Source: Prolixibacteraceae bacterium (GTDB lineage: Bacteria; Bacteroidota; Bacteroidia; Bacteroidales; Prolixibacteraceae). Taken from it: DNA of 64,000 nucleotides. Both the position numbers and the translations under genes were made by a program. Numbering within the stretch: the first letter of the stretch is position 1; each line of letters begins with the position of its first letter. The notes below the pieces were generated by a model that saw only the letters and a program-made list of their open reading frames with translations, made no database searches and was not told the origin of the DNA. Below are positions 1-7,864 of the stretch, piece after piece. The DNA is taken from assembly GCA_023229575.1 (NCBI GenBank), contig JALNYZ010000001.1, positions 248,001-312,000 on the forward strand. The letters run 5' to 3'.

Positions 1-2
1 TA

Positions 3-662
3 TTTGTATCTGAAGCAAAACTGAACGCGGCCCTGGCAGGAGACAAAAAAGCCATTGAAAAAGATCCGGCTTTGCTGGCGGCTAAAGATATCTCGGCCTC
101 CATTATGAAATACATGCGCGATCTGGAGCAGTACCGCACACAATATTCCCAGGGCCAGAAACAGTACATCGCCGGTATGCTCGAGATGAAAGCCGGACAG
201 GCTATCTATCCTGATGCCAACTCTACCATGCGTCTGACTTACGGTAAAGTTCTGAATTACTCCCCAAAAGATGGTGTGATCTATGATTACGTAACCACGA
301 TGGATGGTGTGATACAAAAAGAGGATCCTAAAAATTGGGAGTTTGTGGTTCCTGCCAAACTGAAAGAGCTATACAATGCCAAAGACTTTGGTCAATATGC
401 CATGAAAGATGGTCGCATGCCGGTAGCATTCCTGACCAACAACGATATCACAGGAGGTAACTCAGGAAGTCCGGTGATGAACAAAAAAGGCGAACTGATT
501 GGCACTGCCTTCGATGGCAACTGGGAGTCGATGAGCAGTGATATCATTTTTGAACCTTCGCTGCAACGTTGCATCAATGTGGATATTCGCTATACATTGT
601 TTATCATGGATAAATTTGGCGGAGCAGGATGGTTGCTGAATGAGATGAAATTTGGTAAATAA
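3..662 (+). CDS. S46 family dipeptidyl-peptidase, DPP7-like (C-terminal part)
   Basis: The reading frame is open from the first bases of the window, so the N-terminus lies upstream and only about 219 C-terminal residues are seen. The motif GGNSGSPVMN is the catalytic serine region of S46 peptidases, which are periplasmic or surface exopeptidases that remove dipeptides from the N-terminus of peptides. It is followed by the segment FDGNWESM. In this family the residue after FD sets P1 preference: Gly is typical of DPP7 (hydrophobic P1) and Arg of DPP11 (Asp/Glu P1). The Gly here points to DPP7-like specificity; that part is inference from family knowledge. The catalytic His and Asp are outside the window. 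The gene ends just before a strong palindrome. Confidence 0.9.
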   Translation, partial: FVSEAKLNAALAGDKKAIEKDPALLAAKDISASIMKYMRDLEQYRTQYSQGQKQYIAGMLEMKAGQAIYPDANSTMRLTYGKVLNYSPKDGVIYDYVTTMDGVIQKEDPKNWEFVVPAKLKELYNAKDFGQYAMKDGRMPVAFLTNNDITGGNSGSPVMNKKGELIGTAFDGNWESMSSDIIFEPSLQRCINVDIRYTLFIMDKFGGAGWLLNEMKFGK

Positions 663-693
663 GGCGGGTCCGTTTTCAGTAATTCGTTAATAA

Positions 694-728
694 AACACCC
701 TCAAGGTTTTGAAAACCTTGAGGGTGTT
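694..728. terminator. Perfect palindrome downstream of the S46 peptidase gene
   Basis: Two 17-base arms, AACACCCTCAAGGTTTT and its exact complement, flank a single G at 711. It lies 32 bases past the peptidase stop codon and could end transcription in either direction. The core CAAGGTTT..AAACCTTG recurs at 5539-5573, so it also belongs to a small repeat family. Confidence 0.6.
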
Positions 729-812
729 GCCCACATCTCAGTATATCGGCAAGCATCCGCCCTTCAGATATTTTCAGGGAGGTTGGTTGCTGGTTGTTGT
801 ATGAGGAAAAAG

Positions 813-1223
813 CTATTGTGAAAATGACATTGTTTTGATGTACTCTTCCAGCCTTTCAGCATTGTAGATTCCGGTTACTTGTCTGGGCCTGTTGTTGATA
901 ATTTTGATCACAAGAAACTCCTTGAAGAAGATTCGACTTATTTTTATTGATTTCACATCATTCAAATAAATTTCACTCTGCGTATTCATTAACAGTGCTG
1001 TTAAAATAAGAATCAAACCCACAATTCCAATAAGTAAACCGCTCGTTAGGGCGTGTGTATCGTTGTGCTTTACAAAATTCATTAAATTGAAAAGACCAAA
1101 CAAAAACAATAAACTTGAGGATAAAAGTCTGGAACGCTTTAAATACCCGGCATTGTCCGTAATTAATATTTTGTCCCCTTCAAATACTAATTTGCCTTTT
1201 TTGAGTTCAAATGTGTTGTCCAT
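813..1223 (-). CDS. Small membrane protein of unknown function
   Basis: The 136-residue product is not recognised. A hydrophilic N-terminus of about 30 residues is followed by two predicted membrane segments, roughly residues 33-50 and 60-80, the second rich in Ile/Leu/Gly. A C-terminal cytoplasmic-looking part (residues 84-136) contains alternating charged and hydrophobic stretches such as IYLNDVKSIKI and FLVIKIINNRPRQV. The arrangement (short polar N-terminus, two-helix hairpin, beta-rich tail) resembles small bacterial PH-like membrane proteins, but no diagnostic motif is visible. It stands alone between a terminator-like palindrome and the divergent sugar gene cluster. The coding assignment rests on the start codon, hydrophobic pattern and lack of any competing frame. 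Confidence 0.6.
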   Translation of the reverse strand: MDNTFELKKGKLVFEGDKILITDNAGYLKRSRLLSSSLLFLFGLFNLMNFVKHNDTHALTSGLLIGIVGLILILTALLMNTQSEIYLNDVKSIKISRIFFKEFLVIKIINNRPRQVTGIYNAERLEEYIKTMSFSQ

Positions 1224-1407
1224 GATAGTTTTTGTGTTGGTTTGATTGGTTATTTGTTGCCATAAAATTACTTATAAAACTACTGAAAATTCCTGCTCCT
1301 GTTTCTAACACATAGATTCTAATGACCATTCAGTTCCAAATTCTTTTTTTACTAAATTTACAATTCCGAATCAATCAACTATTATCAACTATTCAACATT
1401 TAAAATC

Positions 1408-2244
1408 ATGAAAAAGAGAGGTACTGTCCATTTGGGAATAAACATGGAGTTTGTGCGCCACCACGATATGTCCTTTGCCAATGGGGTTGCCAAAGCTGCT
1501 GAAATTGGATACGAATATATTGAGCCCATGGTTCACCTGGGCAGGGAACTGCTTAGCGAAGCTGGCTATTTTCATTCCGTATCACTTTTTGACGACCCAT
1601 TGTGGGTGAAACAGCTTTGCGCAAGCCATGGGGTTAAACTTTCCGGATTATCTTCCCATACCCCATTGTGCAAACCGGAGATCAGTGTCGAATACCTGAA
1701 AATGGCGATCCGGTGGGCCTCCCACGCAGGTGCGCCGGTCGTGAATACAGATGAAGGTCCCAAACCCTTCTGGACCACCAAAGAACAGGATTACCAGTTG
1801 ATGACCTATACCCTGACAGAAGCTTCTATGGTGGCCGAACGCCATGGTATCCTGATCGGACTGGAGCCTCATCAGCAATACAGCAAGACACCGGATGGCC
1901 TCGACAGTATTCATGATTTGGTTAACTCATCGGCCATCGGGATCAATTTTGATACCGGAAACAGCTATCTGGCAGGAGGATCGGATATGTATGAATGGCT
2001 CGAACATGTAAAAGAGAGGCTGATCCATCTCCATGCCAAGGATATCAGCATGGCACAAAGCGAATTACAACGCGGGAAGGTTACGGGGACTCCTGTCGGT
2101 TGCGCCTGTGGGGACGGCGTTGTGGATTGGAAAAGAGTCATTGACATTGTTAAATCATCAGGGAAAGAAATTGTTTTCAGCGTTGAATGCGGTACTATCG
2201 AAGAGGCAATCCGAAGTTACGAACACCTCACTCCATTACTTTAA
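1408..2244 (+). CDS. Sugar phosphate isomerase/epimerase-like TIM-barrel protein
   Basis: A 278-residue protein of the AP-endonuclease-2/xylose-isomerase-like TIM-barrel family (COG1082). Expected metal ligands sit in conserved barrel positions: Glu in IGLEPHQQ, Asp in NFDTGNS, His in LIHLHAKD and Glu in SVECGT near the C-terminus. It has no signal peptide, so it should be cytoplasmic, unlike its two downstream neighbours. Family members isomerise or epimerise sugars or keto-sugars, and some act in 3-keto-glycoside breakdown. The neighbours (ThuA/PmoA at 2277 and Gfo/Idh/MocA at 4168) favour carbohydrate use. Substrate cannot be read from the sequence. The stop codon is 32 bases before the next start, so the two are probably co-transcribed. 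Confidence 0.85.
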   Translation: MKKRGTVHLGINMEFVRHHDMSFANGVAKAAEIGYEYIEPMVHLGRELLSEAGYFHSVSLFDDPLWVKQLCASHGVKLSGLSSHTPLCKPEISVEYLKMAIRWASHAGAPVVNTDEGPKPFWTTKEQDYQLMTYTLTEASMVAERHGILIGLEPHQQYSKTPDGLDSIHDLVNSSAIGINFDTGNSYLAGGSDMYEWLEHVKERLIHLHAKDISMAQSELQRGKVTGTPVGCACGDGVVDWKRVIDIVKSSGKEIVFSVECGTIEEAIRSYEHLTPLL

Positions 2245-2276
2245 ATCCCATTGTCTCTGAAAATAACTTTCCCAAA

Positions 2277-3914
2277 ATGAATAGAATCCATTTTATTTTT
2301 TTCTTCCTGGTCATGGTGGTATCCTCTGGCAGGAGCTATGCTGCTCCTGGACAGCATCAGAAGGAGCCAATCAGGGTACTGATTCTCAGCGGATCTAATA
2401 ACCACGAATGGAAAAAAACAACCCCTTTGCTGAACAGGATCTTTGATGAAGCAAACCTATTTTCAACCCGGGTTACTGACAAACCGGATACTTTAACCTA
2501 TGTTGATCTGAAAAAATTCGACCTTGTTGTCAGCAATGCCAACACCTGGCCGGATAACAACAGAAGGTTAAGCAGAAGTTGGGAAGCCGATTTCCTGAAG
2601 TATGTCAGTGAAGGTGGCGGAACCCTCTTTTTTCATGCAGGCGCTTCCTCATTTTACGGGTGGGATGAATACCGGAAGATGGGGATCGGCAGATGGGGAA
2701 AAGAGACCTTTCACAACGCACCAATCGTTGCAAGTTTGTATGGTTTGGACCAGAAACATCCGATTACCAAAGGATTAAAGGGATTTCAGATCATGGATGA
2801 GATTTGGGAGAAAACGGAACTGTTTGCAGGTGCGAAAGCCATTGGTTCGCTCAAAGCCACCAACGCCAAGGATGGACATCCGATTGATGAACCTGCCATC
2901 TGGGTGAATCAGACCGGAAAAGGAAGAAGCTTTTTCACCATTCTTGGCCACGACGAGCGGGCCCTGCTCAATTCAGGTCTGCGTACACTTTTGGTCCGTG
3001 CGGCCCAATGGTGCGCAGGCAAAACTGTAACATTTAAGCCTCCTGTAGAGATGAGCATGATCCAGAATCCGGGCAAACCGCAGTACAGCTGGCTGGAATC
3101 GGATACCACCTTTACGCTGCTCAACCACAAAGAGATCGTCTGGCAATTCAATTACAGGGACCGTTTTCAAAGACCCTATTTCCATCCGCTTACCGTGAAC
3201 AACACCCTGATAACCTGTGTTTCCCCGCCCGATCACCCATGGCATCTCGGGATGTGGTTCTGCTGGAAATACATCAACCATTTGAACTACTGGGAATATC
3301 TTAACGAAAACAGATCTGCCAAAACCGGATATAAATCAGAGGGTTCAACGGAAATAATGAATTCAAAGATTGTTAAGAACCCGGATTTCACCTGCGATAT
3401 CAGGTTAAATATCAATTACCATCCGCTCAAAGGGGAAACCGTCATGACGGAAGAGCGCAGCTACCATGTTTCGGCCCCTGACAAAGACGGAAATTACTTT
3501 ATTGACGAAGATCACCTCTTCAAAATACTGGCAGACAGTGTCGTCCTTGACCGCACACCTCCTACCATCAGGGGTGGAAGGATCCAGGGCGGTTATGCCG
3601 GTATTTCGATCCGGTTTAACCAGGATTTTACTGCACCGGTATTCAAATCATCCGGTGACATGGCGCAATGCAAAAAATGCGACTGGCAGTATTATGGATT
3701 CACCAGCATGACCGGTAAAAAGGTCGGTATCAAAATCGAACAGGATCCCAAATTCAGATCTTCAACAAGCAGTTGGTACATCATCAACGATCCGCTCATT
3801 CCTTTCTATTACTTCAGTCCTGCCGTAATTTTCGATAGCCCGGTGGTCCTGAAGAAAGGAGCAAACTGGAGGTTGAAGTATCGGATACAAATGATTGAAG
3901 GGGAGTTGAAATAG
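2277..3914 (+). CDS. Secreted ThuA-like / PmoA-like (DUF6807) two-domain protein
   Basis: The frame is open upstream, but the ATG at 2277 is chosen because it opens a clear signal peptide (MNRIHFIFFFLVMVVSSG, then SYA|A). The 545-residue product has an N-terminal ThuA domain (about residues 30-250; RVLILSGSNNHEW, GGTLFFHAGASSF, FFTILGHDER), a class I amidotransferase-like fold. A C-terminal PmoA/DUF6807 domain follows (about 270-540; PYFHPL, DHPWHLGMWFCWKYIN, NYWE and a final FYYFSPAVIFDSP). Both domains are common in Bacteroidota and Planctomycetes carbohydrate clusters next to Gfo/Idh/MocA dehydrogenases, as here, but neither has a firmly established reaction. The fusion in one exported chain suggests joint action on an extracytoplasmic sugar derivative; this is inference. 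Its stop codon touches the repeat at 3914-4125. Confidence 0.85.
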   Translation: MNRIHFIFFFLVMVVSSGRSYAAPGQHQKEPIRVLILSGSNNHEWKKTTPLLNRIFDEANLFSTRVTDKPDTLTYVDLKKFDLVVSNANTWPDNNRRLSRSWEADFLKYVSEGGGTLFFHAGASSFYGWDEYRKMGIGRWGKETFHNAPIVASLYGLDQKHPITKGLKGFQIMDEIWEKTELFAGAKAIGSLKATNAKDGHPIDEPAIWVNQTGKGRSFFTILGHDERALLNSGLRTLLVRAAQWCAGKTVTFKPPVEMSMIQNPGKPQYSWLESDTTFTLLNHKEIVWQFNYRDRFQRPYFHPLTVNNTLITCVSPPDHPWHLGMWFCWKYINHLNYWEYLNENRSAKTGYKSEGSTEIMNSKIVKNPDFTCDIRLNINYHPLKGETVMTEERSYHVSAPDKDGNYFIDEDHLFKILADSVVLDRTPPTIRGGRIQGGYAGISIRFNQDFTAPVFKSSGDMAQCKKCDWQYYGFTSMTGKKVGIKIEQDPKFRSSTSSWYIINDPLIPFYYFSPAVIFDSPVVLKKGANWRLKYRIQMIEGELK

Positions 3915-4125
3915 AAGAGTGCCTAAAGTGTGCTAAAGTGTCTAAAGTGCCTAAAGTACTTGGGTACTCCGAAGTTTTGAGAGAAAGAAATGAGATTTGA
4001 GACATGAGATATGTGATTCAAGATAAATCTTGATAAACCCGAAATACTTTAGGCACTTTAGACACTTTAGCGCACTTTAGGCACTTTAGACACTTTAGAC
4101 ACTTTAGGCACTTTAGGCACTCTTC
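3914..4125. repeat. Inverted array of short GTGCCTAAA/TTTAGGCAC units
   Basis: The left part (3914-3960) holds four near-copies of GTGcCTAAA. The right part (4045-4125) holds about eight copies of the complementary unit (CACTTTAGG/A). The outer nine bases GAAGAGTGC and GCACTCTTC pair exactly, and the first includes the last base of the upstream stop codon. The transcript could form a long imperfect hairpin. Units of the same family occur at 28212-28252 and 49980-50018. This is not a CRISPR array: repeats are about 9-10 bases with no spacers. Confidence 0.75.
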
Positions 4126-4167
4126 AAATTCCATGAAATTTAAAAAGAAACTACAAATTCAATAACT

Positions 4168-5541
4168 ATGAAAACTAACAAAAGAAGCGAAAAACTCACC
4201 CGCCGTTCCTTCCTTGGAACATCCGGGAAAATTGCGCTGGGGACTACCCTATTGCCAACCGTATTAACCTCATGCTCCAACCACAAAGGAGCCAACGACC
4301 GGTTGGTCATTGGTCACATCGGGGTTGGATCGAGAGGTACCGATGAATTGATGAACTATTTTGTCCCCTTGCGGGAAGCCTTGAATATAGCCTATTGCGA
4401 CACTTTCAAAGATCGACGCGAAAGTGCTGCACAACGCATCAGCCAGTTTTACAAGGAGAACAATTTTACAAAGGAGGAGTGCAAAACCTACCTGGAGATG
4501 GATGAGTTGCTAGCGCGGAAAGATATTGATGCGGTCCACATTACTACCCCTGACCACTGGCATGTACTTGCTGCCATAAAAGCGGCGAAGGCAGGAAAAC
4601 ACATCATGCTCGCCAAGCCACTTGGACTGAGCTATCCCCAAAACCTGGTACTGGCAAACGAGCTGAAAGCCAACAAGGTGAAATTTCATTATGGGACCCA
4701 GCAACGAACACTTGCCCACATGCAAATGGGTTACGACATGATCCGGGCAGGATTGATCGGGGAAATTGAACGGGTGGATGTGTGGGCGCCGGGTAAGAAT
4801 GATGTCCCATCTCCTGTTTGCAACGAAGTTCCGGTGCCAGCCGATTTCGATTTCGACCGTTGGACAGGTCCGGCGCCAATGAGGCCTTACTGCCCCGACC
4901 GCGTTACCAACAACAGCTCCTGGTTTAACTACGATTACAGCATCGGATTTTTAGGCGGTTGGGGAGCGCATCCGCTGGACATCCTGGTATGGATTTTGAA
5001 AGACAAGGTCGCTGGCAACTACACATGTGAAGGAACCGGACAATTTTGGTCTGCAGGTGGATTGTACAACAACATCCTCTCATGGGACCTGAACCTGAAT
5101 TACCAAAGTGGACTGAAGGTTCACTTTATCAGTCAGGATATCGCTTCCAATTCCATCCTGAAAGACAAGACAGTCAAGGAATCAAATGGGACTACATTTT
5201 TCGGAAGTAAAGGTTGGATATCCCTGAGCAGGTCCTCTGTGGAGTCGAATATTCCGGAACTGAACCAAAAACTCAACAGCGTTCCCAAACAAGCCAACGG
5301 AAGGGTAAAAGGCGAAAACAACACGATGGGAAGCAGGTTTATCTCTGTCGTCAGGGGAAAAGAACCCGAACTCTGTCCGTTGGATGAGGCAATTATCTCA
5401 GACACCATCAGTCACATGGGGGATATCGCCATCCGTACCGGACGGAAGGTAACCTGGGATCCGATCAAAGGTGAAGTTGTTGGAGATCCTGAAGCAAATA
5501 AATTGTATATCAGGGAAATGAGAGCTCCGTACATCGTTTAG
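4168..5541 (+). CDS. Tat-exported Gfo/Idh/MocA family oxidoreductase
   Basis: A 457-residue protein with a twin-arginine signal (LTRRSFLG, then a hydrophobic stretch) ending in a possible lipobox LTSC, so it is probably exported folded with its NAD(P) cofactor and perhaps lipid-anchored. The N-terminal Rossmann part begins VIGHIGVGSRG. The C-terminal part matches the long Bacteroidota type of family member (WTGPAPMRPYCPDR, GGWGAHPLDI). The catalytic EKP motif reads AKP (IMLAKPLGLS), keeping the Lys but losing the Glu. Family members oxidise or reduce hydroxyls of sugars and glycosides. Placement after the TIM-barrel and ThuA/PmoA genes suggests one carbohydrate cluster. The stop codon is the first triplet of a palindrome shared with the convergent symporter gene. 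Confidence 0.88.
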   Translation: MKTNKRSEKLTRRSFLGTSGKIALGTTLLPTVLTSCSNHKGANDRLVIGHIGVGSRGTDELMNYFVPLREALNIAYCDTFKDRRESAAQRISQFYKENNFTKEECKTYLEMDELLARKDIDAVHITTPDHWHVLAAIKAAKAGKHIMLAKPLGLSYPQNLVLANELKANKVKFHYGTQQRTLAHMQMGYDMIRAGLIGEIERVDVWAPGKNDVPSPVCNEVPVPADFDFDRWTGPAPMRPYCPDRVTNNSSWFNYDYSIGFLGGWGAHPLDILVWILKDKVAGNYTCEGTGQFWSAGGLYNNILSWDLNLNYQSGLKVHFISQDIASNSILKDKTVKESNGTTFFGSKGWISLSRSSVESNIPELNQKLNSVPKQANGRVKGENNTMGSRFISVVRGKEPELCPLDEAIISDTISHMGDIAIRTGRKVTWDPIKGEVVGDPEANKLYIREMRAPYIV

Positions 5542-5573
5542 ACCTTCAAGGTTTCGAAAACCTTGAAGGTCTA
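5539..5573. terminator. Bidirectional palindrome that contains both convergent stop codons
   Basis: AGACCTTCAAGGTTT and its complement (15-base arms, 3-base loop) span 5540-5572. TAG of the upstream gene (5539-5541) and CTA, the reversed stop of the symporter gene (5571-5573), form its two ends. It can terminate transcription from both sides. It shares its core with the palindrome at 694-728. Confidence 0.7.
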
Positions 5574-6962
5574 ATTGCGGGCCTTTGCATCATCGAATTC
5601 CCCTTCCCATCTGGCTATCACGGCAGTGGCCAGGCAGTTTCCTATGACATTAACGCCGGTTCTGGCCATATCGAGCAAGACGTCGATACCAAGAATGATC
5701 ATCACCGGCTCTACCGGAAGTCCGAATGTCGTTACTGTACCCAAAAGAATGACGAAGGATGCCCTGGAAACCCCTGCTACCCCTTTACTGGTAAGCATTA
5801 GGGTCAGTGCAATTGCAAATTGCTCACCGACAGGCATATCGATTCCGGCAGCCTGGGCAACAAATATGGCTGCCAGTGATAGATAAAGCGTTGACCCATC
5901 CAGGTTGAAACTGTATCCTGTTGGGATCACGAAAGAGACAATTTTTCGGGGTACACCGAAAGCCTCCATCGATTCCATGGCGGATGGCAAAGCAGATTCG
6001 GAATTTGCTGTTGCAAAGGCGATTGAGGCAGGTTTTGAAACCGATTCCATAAATTTAAAGACTGGAATTCTAAATAACAGCGCCACCGGGAGCAATACCA
6101 ACAATAAAAATGCAATGAGCGCAACATACAAAGTTGCCAGCAATTTCAACAGTGTAAAGAGTATATCTGTGCCCATGTGACCGATGGTGAAAGCAATGGA
6201 GGCAAAGACTGCCACCGGAGCAAAATACATGACGATGCCGGTAAATTTAAACATCACCTCTGTCAGACTTGCAGTCAGCTTCAACATGGGCGATTTATAC
6301 TTTTCATTCAGCATGGAGAGGGCGATCCCAAAAATGATGCTGAAGATGACAATCTGCAGGATGTTACCCTCCGCGATGGCTTTGGCAATATTTTCGGGGA
6401 AAATATGCAGGATAAATTCCTGGGTAGTCTGCATTTTAGGAACAGCAGCAGGAAGATTGCCTGTCATGGCCGAAAGATTGATCCCCACACCCGCTTTGGA
6501 GATATTGATGGCCAGCAAACCGATGAATAGCGCCAATGTCGAGGCAATTTCAAAATAAAGCAACGATTTCCAGCCCATCCTGCCAACTTGCTTTAGGTCC
6601 GTATGACCCGCAATTCCATTCACCAGCGTGGCAAACAGCAACGGGGCAATAATAGTCTTAATCATTCGTAGAAAGATTTCGCTCAGAAACTGTAAGGAAT
6701 TGGCAATCTGAGGCAAATCATACCCGAATTCCGCCCCTGCCACCAAACTAAATAAAATCCAGACTGTGAGTGATTTTTTTTGCCAGGCTACCAGACCAAA
6801 AGCCAGGATTGAAACAATTCTAAAGGCTGCTAAAAGCGGTGCACTTAGATCGGCAATGTGTGCAAATTTCAACAAAGAAAGAAGTGCCATAAGCGTAGCA
6901 GTGGCGACTAAAAACCAGGAGACCCAACCAAGGGAAACTCCATTTTTCAATTTATTTTCCAA
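5571..6962 (-). CDS. Dicarboxylate/amino acid:cation symporter (DctA-like)
   Basis: A 463-residue polytopic membrane protein of the DAACS (glutamate/C4-dicarboxylate) family. The serine-rich re-entrant hairpin reads NSESALPSAMESME, the conserved binding segment reads YSFNLDGSTLYLSLAA, and the substrate-contact helix reads DMARTGVNVIGNCLATAV. SESALP and NLDGS are closer to DctA (succinate/fumarate/malate) than to the SSSAATLP of glutamate carriers. C4-dicarboxylates coupled to protons or sodium are therefore the better guess. About 80 extra N-terminal residues with two hydrophobic segments precede the usual start of the fold, making it longer than typical members. It is monocistronic and convergent with the dehydrogenase gene. 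A region of about 430 bases without genes lies upstream. Confidence 0.88.
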   Translation of the reverse strand: MENKLKNGVSLGWVSWFLVATATLMALLSLLKFAHIADLSAPLLAAFRIVSILAFGLVAWQKKSLTVWILFSLVAGAEFGYDLPQIANSLQFLSEIFLRMIKTIIAPLLFATLVNGIAGHTDLKQVGRMGWKSLLYFEIASTLALFIGLLAINISKAGVGINLSAMTGNLPAAVPKMQTTQEFILHIFPENIAKAIAEGNILQIVIFSIIFGIALSMLNEKYKSPMLKLTASLTEVMFKFTGIVMYFAPVAVFASIAFTIGHMGTDILFTLLKLLATLYVALIAFLLLVLLPVALLFRIPVFKFMESVSKPASIAFATANSESALPSAMESMEAFGVPRKIVSFVIPTGYSFNLDGSTLYLSLAAIFVAQAAGIDMPVGEQFAIALTLMLTSKGVAGVSRASFVILLGTVTTFGLPVEPVMIILGIDVLLDMARTGVNVIGNCLATAVIARWEGEFDDAKARN

Positions 6963-7164
6963 TGTTTAAAATTAATTATCAGTTAGTTACAACCATCATT
7001 TACCAACATGACAGGATAAGTCCAAGTATCGTTAACATTCATTGATACCTCAAGGGTTCATTGAAACTAATCATACCAAAGATAATGATTCCGATTTATT
7101 AACAGACATCTTCCTTGTCTATTGCACCATTCCAATCTTACCATGTTTCTTAATGTTTAATTTC

Positions 7165-7264
7165 AATAGTTCACGCAAAGAACGCAAAGAAAAACTGCAA
7201 AAGGGCGCAAAGTTCTGACCGGAATTTTTTGCGTCTTTCTTTGCGCTCTTTGCGTGAACTATTT
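7165..7264. repeat. CGCAAAG-type inverted repeat
   Basis: Left arm 7165-7194 begins AATAGTTCACGCAAAGA; right arm 7235-7264 is its complement with very few mismatches. Inside lies another GCGCAAAG/TTTTGCG pair. The same words recur at 19498-19577 and 26807-26904, so this is a dispersed intergenic repeat family rather than a dedicated terminator. Confidence 0.75.
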
Positions 7265-7351
7265 TTGTTATTCATTTACCAGCAATATTTTTTCAATTTG
7301 GCAGGACTAATAAAGAGCCGAAATTTAAGAGCGTTATTTATTAAAATATCC

Positions 7352-7392
7352 TATATTTACATCGTGTTATCTTTTATCAAATTCATGTTATC
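7352..7392 (+). promoter_or_regulatory. Candidate promoter and operator of the NikR-like/lar operon
   Basis: TATATTTA at 7352-7359 is one base off the Bacteroidota -7 consensus TAnnTTTG. Two exact copies of TGTTATC, at 7365-7371 and 7386-7392, are 21 bases apart (two helix turns), and the second abuts the start codon of the regulator gene. Ribbon-helix-helix regulators bind paired half-sites like this, so autoregulation is plausible. No GTATGA/TCATAC nickel operator is present here. Confidence 0.35.
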
Positions 7393-7794
7393 ATGTCAGT
7401 TTCCCGTTTTGGTATCTCCATAGAACAACCTCTGCTAGAGGCACTCGACGAATATGTGAAAGAAAATTTCTTTACCAATCGTTCACAGGCAATCCGTCAG
7501 CTGATTAGCAAGAATATTGTTGAAAAAAAATGGCAGTGCAACAATCAGGTTGCAGGCGCCATCACCTTGTTGTATGATCCGAAAAAACGGGAGATTATCA
7601 ACCATATTGCCGCAGAATTGGAAAAATTTCATTCCGAAGTATTGTCATCCCAACGTTTTATGCTGGAACCTGACAAATGGCTGGAGGTGGTAACGGTGAA
7701 AGGTTCGGCAAGCAGGCTTACGGAGTTATCCGACACATTAATTTCGATCAAAGGGCTGCACCATGGTAAGTTAAGCATGAGCAGGGCCGATTAA
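7393..7794 (+). CDS. NikR-like ribbon-helix-helix regulator lacking the usual nickel ligands
   Basis: The 133 residues match NikR in length and layout: an N-terminal ribbon-helix-helix (MSVSRFGISIEQPLLEAL, NRSQAIRQLI) and a C-terminal ACT-like domain (TLLYDPKKREI, VVTVKG, IKGLHHGKL). Aligned by eye without gaps to Escherichia coli NikR, the four high-affinity nickel ligands His76, His87, His89 and Cys95 fall on Glu, Arg, Met and Trp. DNA binding looks intact, but square-planar nickel binding as in E. coli is not expected. It is the first gene of the lar operon and probably controls it, sensing something other than, or in a different way from, free nickel. The alignment is from memory and should be checked. 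Confidence 0.8.
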   Translation: MSVSRFGISIEQPLLEALDEYVKENFFTNRSQAIRQLISKNIVEKKWQCNNQVAGAITLLYDPKKREIINHIAAELEKFHSEVLSSQRFMLEPDKWLEVVTVKGSASRLTELSDTLISIKGLHHGKLSMSRAD

Positions 7795-7864
7795 ATTCAA
7801 TTGACAATGGACAATTGAAAATCGACAGTAAAGAGCTGAAAGAATTCAACATCGAAAATAGAAA

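Larger units (their letters stand above)
6963..7392. other. Non-coding region between symporter and lar operon
   Basis: No credible coding sequence is visible. The region holds the symporter promoter (not recognisable), the CGCAAAG inverted repeat at 7165-7264, and the presumed promoter/operator of the lar operon at 7352-7392. Confidence 0.6.

Noticed and set aside
3914..4125. Regularly spaced short repeats that could suggest a CRISPR array
   Set aside because: Units are only 9-10 bases, have no spacers, occur in both orientations, and no cas gene is present.
7071..7076. TCATAC, a NikR half-site, upstream of the lar operon
   Set aside because: No GTATGA partner lies at the required distance and it is over 300 bases from the gene.
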